From positions 103,485,741 through 103,549,740 of the forward strand of contig CM041465.1 of NCBI GenBank assembly GCA_023213395.1: DNA of 64,000 nt. Direction: 5' to 3'. How positions within the stretch are numbered: position 1 is the first letter of the stretch; each line of letters opens with the position of its first letter. The notes under the pieces are model-generated. The model was not told the origin of the DNA. It ran no database searches and saw only the letters and a program-made list of their open reading frames with translations. The position numbers were made by a program, and so were the translations under genes. This DNA comes from Cycas panzhihuaensis. Its lineage: Eukaryota; Cycadophyta. Shown one piece after another: positions 60,822 through 64,000 of this stretch.

Positions 60822-61322
60822 TTTGAGTTAATAGTCATCACTCTACTCCCACCTTCCAACCAGGGGAGCACACCTCATCATTTTCAATTTACATATGTGG
60901 GTGCTCAACATGTATAAGTAAGTTAAGGTAAGTTAATGTTAATTTGAGTTAAGTTTACTTTAAGTTAAGTTTGTATTATTTTATTGTAATTTGAATTTCA
61001 GGGGTTGAGGAGTTTCCCTCCTCCCCTAAAATTATATATATTGAGGGGCGTGTAACCATGGTGTCTTTAGACACCACCCATATTTGGAAAATTGGTAAAG
61101 TTTTCTCTATCATAATGGATTGAATATATAATGATTCTTGTTTATGCTACTATGCAACATTGATCTATTAAAGTTTTGATGTATTGAAGATTAGTTTATG
61201 TTATGCCATGTTCTACTTGTAATTTCTATTTTCTTCATTTGGTATCAGAGCTTAGTTTAGCTCCATTATATTTTCAATATCTGGTATCATAGCTATTTGG
61301 GCCTTCATTTTATTTTCCAACA
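60822..61322 (+). repeat. 3' LTR of element D
   Basis: 501 bp, matches 55240-55733 including both internal primer-site copies. Followed by AATCT. Confidence 0.92.
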
Positions 61323-61327
61323 AATCT

Positions 61328-62460
61328 ACCTATTATAATTCACATATCTCCCTTTTAGAGTAATGTGTTTATGTTTGTACCTTTCCTATTCTAACTTGCT
61401 TAAGAAACATACTTGCATAGTTTTCTTCCATAAAAATTATTATTTATGCCTCTAAAGACTAAAGAATCTATTTATAGGTTCTTGTTAAAGTCATATAAAC
61501 CATTAATCATCCATTTTCTCAAAACATCAATTGATAAAAAAGCTTATATGTTAAGTCTGCAATAATATCACTCTATTTCTTGCAAGCAATATTTGACAAG
61601 TCACCTCTCTAGTTTCCTTATATATGGATAAAGGGTCAATAGACATTCCAAGGATCATAAATTTAAACACTTCTTGTTGAGATGCTAGTAAGCTCTTGGC
61701 CATTTTCTGAAGGTAATTCCTCCAAATGAAGAATTTATAGCATCTAACATTTAGGGCATCATGTGGCAATCCATGTATCCTCTAAACCTCTATGTTACTC
61801 TTGCATATCATCTTCATCTCTTTCTATTTAGTTCCACCTGGATTCCATCCCTCTTTTTATAGTCTTAATCTATTTTAATGTGTCGATTGGGGTCATACAT
61901 TTATGCATTCAATTCTTTGACATAAATTAATATTCCTACAATCCTGGTCAACCACTCTTACTTTGAAGATATTCATTAACTCAAATATTCTTTGCTTTAA
62001 AGATATTCTATTATATTTGTAAATTATCCTCAAAGGAACATTAAGACATTGTTGTGTTGTTCTTCCTCATCATCACTGGAATGGCAATCTTACATATACT
62101 ATGGTAACTCCATTGTAGAGACCTTCATAGGCTTTTAGAGCTTCTTACTATCAATGGTGTAAGAGAAATAACATTGACCCACACTCTTATTAAATCATCT
62201 ACAATGTATTGATAATATCCTTATCGTTTAGCTAATCGTAGGTAGATATTGTTCCTTTATGCCCTTTATGCCTTACAGAGTGCATTATAAAGTGTATAAA
62301 TATTGTGTATATGCAAATATATTCTCAATAGTCTTCCTTAAAATTTGCATAAGTTTGTATTTTTAATAATATTTGTGCCCTACAAAGAATTCTCTATTTA
62401 AATGCTTTATTTCAAGCATACTAAGTATGCTTCTAATAAAGTTTAAATATCATGCAAGCT
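61328..62460. other. Spacer, nothing recognised
   Basis: A 72-codon open frame on the minus strand (61769-61551) shows no family resemblance I can name. Otherwise AT-rich non-coding. Confidence 0.45.
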
Positions 62461-62469
62461 TGGAAGAAG

Positions 62470-64000
62470 AAGCAAGGCCTATGTTTGCTAGGGTTCCTAT
62501 GCAGGTCGATGGCGATAGCAATCTTGAGGACTAGATCAAGGCAAGTGGTACATGAAGGCTCTAGGCAGGCGAGGGAGGGTATTAGCACCTCCTAGATGAA
62601 ATGATACAGGAAATGGAGGCCTCTTATACTTCTTAAGATGGCAGTAGGAACTTATAGACTTACACATCATAGAGGGTTATGACAATAGATGGATATGGCA
62701 TCAAGTAGGCAAAGTTAAGAAGCATTGGGTTTTGGCATTCAAAACTATGGGCGAGATTCTATCCAAACAAGAGTTTTACTCATTATAGAATGGATTGAAG
62801 ATGAAACCAAAAGGTTGTCAAAGGATAAAGACCAAAATAGGAGGATTTCCATGGTCTTGGTGGATGGGAGCCCCACTGTCTAAAGCTAATCTCACTTTAG
62901 GGATTGAGGTGATGAGAGGAAGAAGACCTTTGACTGATAACGGGTGAGATTCTTCATATTATGTCTCTATACACTACTATTTTTTTTTTGTTCAAATGTG
63001 ATGACTTCAATAAATTATGACTTGTAATGGAGAAAGAACTTAAAACTCAAAACCAATCCCTAAATTTGCCTCTAGGGAGATCATAATCAAAGGTGCTAAA
63101 ATTGAGTGAGGGAGAAGAATTTGATATAACACCTATCATTAAAAATAAAAAAATAAGAATACCAATACCTAAGAAGCTAGCTGAAAGAATGAAGAAGCAC
63201 TTGAAGAATTGTCTAGTTGGTAGATTCTCAAGCCCTAGGCCAAGACTAAATGTTATAAGGAGCTAGATCAAGAGTAGGTGGAGGTTCGATAATCCTGTGG
63301 ATGTTATGGCCCTCTTGAGGGGTTGTGTGTTGTTCAAGTTCACAACCCAGGAGGATATGGCCAATATTCTTTTGAGAGCCCCCTAAATTATAGGGAGAAA
63401 GGCCCTTCTCTTAGAAAAATAGCATCCTAACTTCAACACCTTGGTGCCATCGATGCAACAGGTCCTGATTTTGGTTTAGCTACTTAGATTTCCCCTTAAG
63501 TTTTGGAACATGGAAGTTATAAAGGGGGTGGTAAAAGTAATCTGCCTCCTCTTAGCAGTTGACTCTCCTACTAGAAATAAGAGCAGATTGATTAATGCTA
63601 GGTTTTGCACCCTAACTAGGACAAATAAGGATCTCCCTGATAAGGTGTGGATTGATATAGAGGATTGGAGTAAGGAGTGGCCCATGACCTATTAATTGGA
63701 AAACTTCATATGTTCAATGTATAGAAGGATGGATTATTGGGTACCAAAGTGCCCTCAGGAAAGGAAAGAGGAGGAGGTGAAAGATATCCTAGAAGACAGA
63801 TTATCTAAGAAGGAGGATCTCCAAGGGCAAGGGAGTCTAGAAGTCCTTCATATGGATTCCACGGATAAGATTGGTTTCAATCTTAAGGTATAGAACACCC
63901 TCGATGAGGAGATGGAGTAAATCCAGGAGAGTGAGAAGGTGGAAGGAAGGGGAGATTCCCCTTAGAAGGAGCAAGTAAGTCATGATGAGGAACCTAAGGG
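62470..64000 (+). mobile_element. LINE (plant L1), 5' part, continues past the window
   Basis: The region becomes GC-richer from about 62460 and leads into an ORF1 remnant. The 5' edge is approximate. Confidence 0.55.
63420..63893 (+). pseudogene. LINE ORF1 remnant (DUF4283 and zinc knuckle)
   Basis: Forward frame: R-F-P-L-K-F-W-N near 63488, then K-S-R-L-I-N-A-R-F-C near 63585 and L-P-D-K-V-W-I-D. This is the DUF4283 RNA-binding module of plant L1 ORF1. A zinc knuckle follows at 63711-63755 in which first and last Cys remain, but the second Cys and the His are both Tyr. A single TAA at 63693 separates the two modules in the same frame. ORF1 binds LINE RNA; ORF2 would lie beyond 64000. Confidence 0.78.

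Larger units (their letters stand above)
55240..61322 (+). mobile_element. Copia-type TR-GAG retrotransposon D with captured gene fragments
   Basis: LTRs 55240-55733 and 60822-61322 with TGTT...CCAACA ends, and an exact AATCT target duplication (55235-55239, 61323-61327). Internal parts: Met-tRNA primer site, 4.3-kb non-coding leader, one Gag ORF and a polypurine tract. There is no protease, integrase or RT. Elements with only Gag (TR-GAG) are known in plants and must use another element's polymerase. The leader holds fragments of host genes in antisense orientation. The LTRs are about 90% alike by eye. Confidence 0.9.

Noticed and set aside
1-64000. tRNA, rRNA, CRISPR arrays or intact host genes
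   Set aside because: None could be seen on either strand; primer-site matches to tRNA ends belong to the retrotransposons.

Overview
This is plant nuclear DNA. It contains no intact gene and consists almost entirely of a nested graveyard of retrotransposons: Ty1/copia elements with initiator-Met-tRNA-type primer sites (TGGTATCAGAGC or one base off), a very large Ty3/gypsy element of Tat/Ogre type with ~2.8-3.3 kb LTRs, and plant L1-type LINEs with an RNase H tail. The depth of nesting and heavy decay fit a large, slowly purged plant genome. The sequence alone does not separate gymnosperm from angiosperm.

Layout. (1) 234-7651: complete but dead copia element A, 298-bp LTRs, 5-bp target duplication TAAGA. 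(2) 7.65-11.9 kb: AT-rich spacer with a gypsy LTR scrap, a possible old LTR and a copia gag remnant. (3) 11900-47760: copia element B, blown apart by three insertions: copia C (12344-20079, minus, duplication TAATA) inside its 5' LTR end; a giant gypsy element G (21869-40094, minus) in its leader; and a 2.6-kb solo LTR (42291-44924, duplication CAAGT) in its integrase. C itself carries another 2.6-kb solo LTR (16001-18573, duplication GCTAC), and G carries a solo C-type LTR (33718-34357). Element B's 3' LTR is followed by a primer site and leader, then by the 3' end of a second element A (47797-49595). (4) 49.6-54.1 kb: two LINE remnants in tail-to-tail orientation; the second (51891-54114, minus) has a 13-bp target duplication and a poly(A) tail. 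(5) 55240-61322: copia element D, with duplication AATCT, coding only for a Gag (a TR-GAG type element). Its long internal region holds antisense fragments of at least three unrelated plant genes, recognised as zeaxanthin epoxidase, an ERD7/senescence-domain protein and probably the phytocalpain DEK1. (6) 62.5-64 kb: start of a LINE ORF1 that runs out of the window.

The most interesting items are: the multi-gene capture in element D; the three tandem primer-binding-site copies at the end of its LTR; an antisense gene in gypsy G, between integrase and 3' LTR, with a plant-mobile-domain-like protein, a TATA box and a plausible intron; a second RNase H downstream of the gypsy integrase; and the same catalytic Glu-to-Lys change in three of the four integrases, part of a general G-to-A / C-to-T decay.

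All identifications come from reading translations and repeats by eye; no database search was run. Domain edges are approximate, while LTR and target-duplication edges were read base by base.
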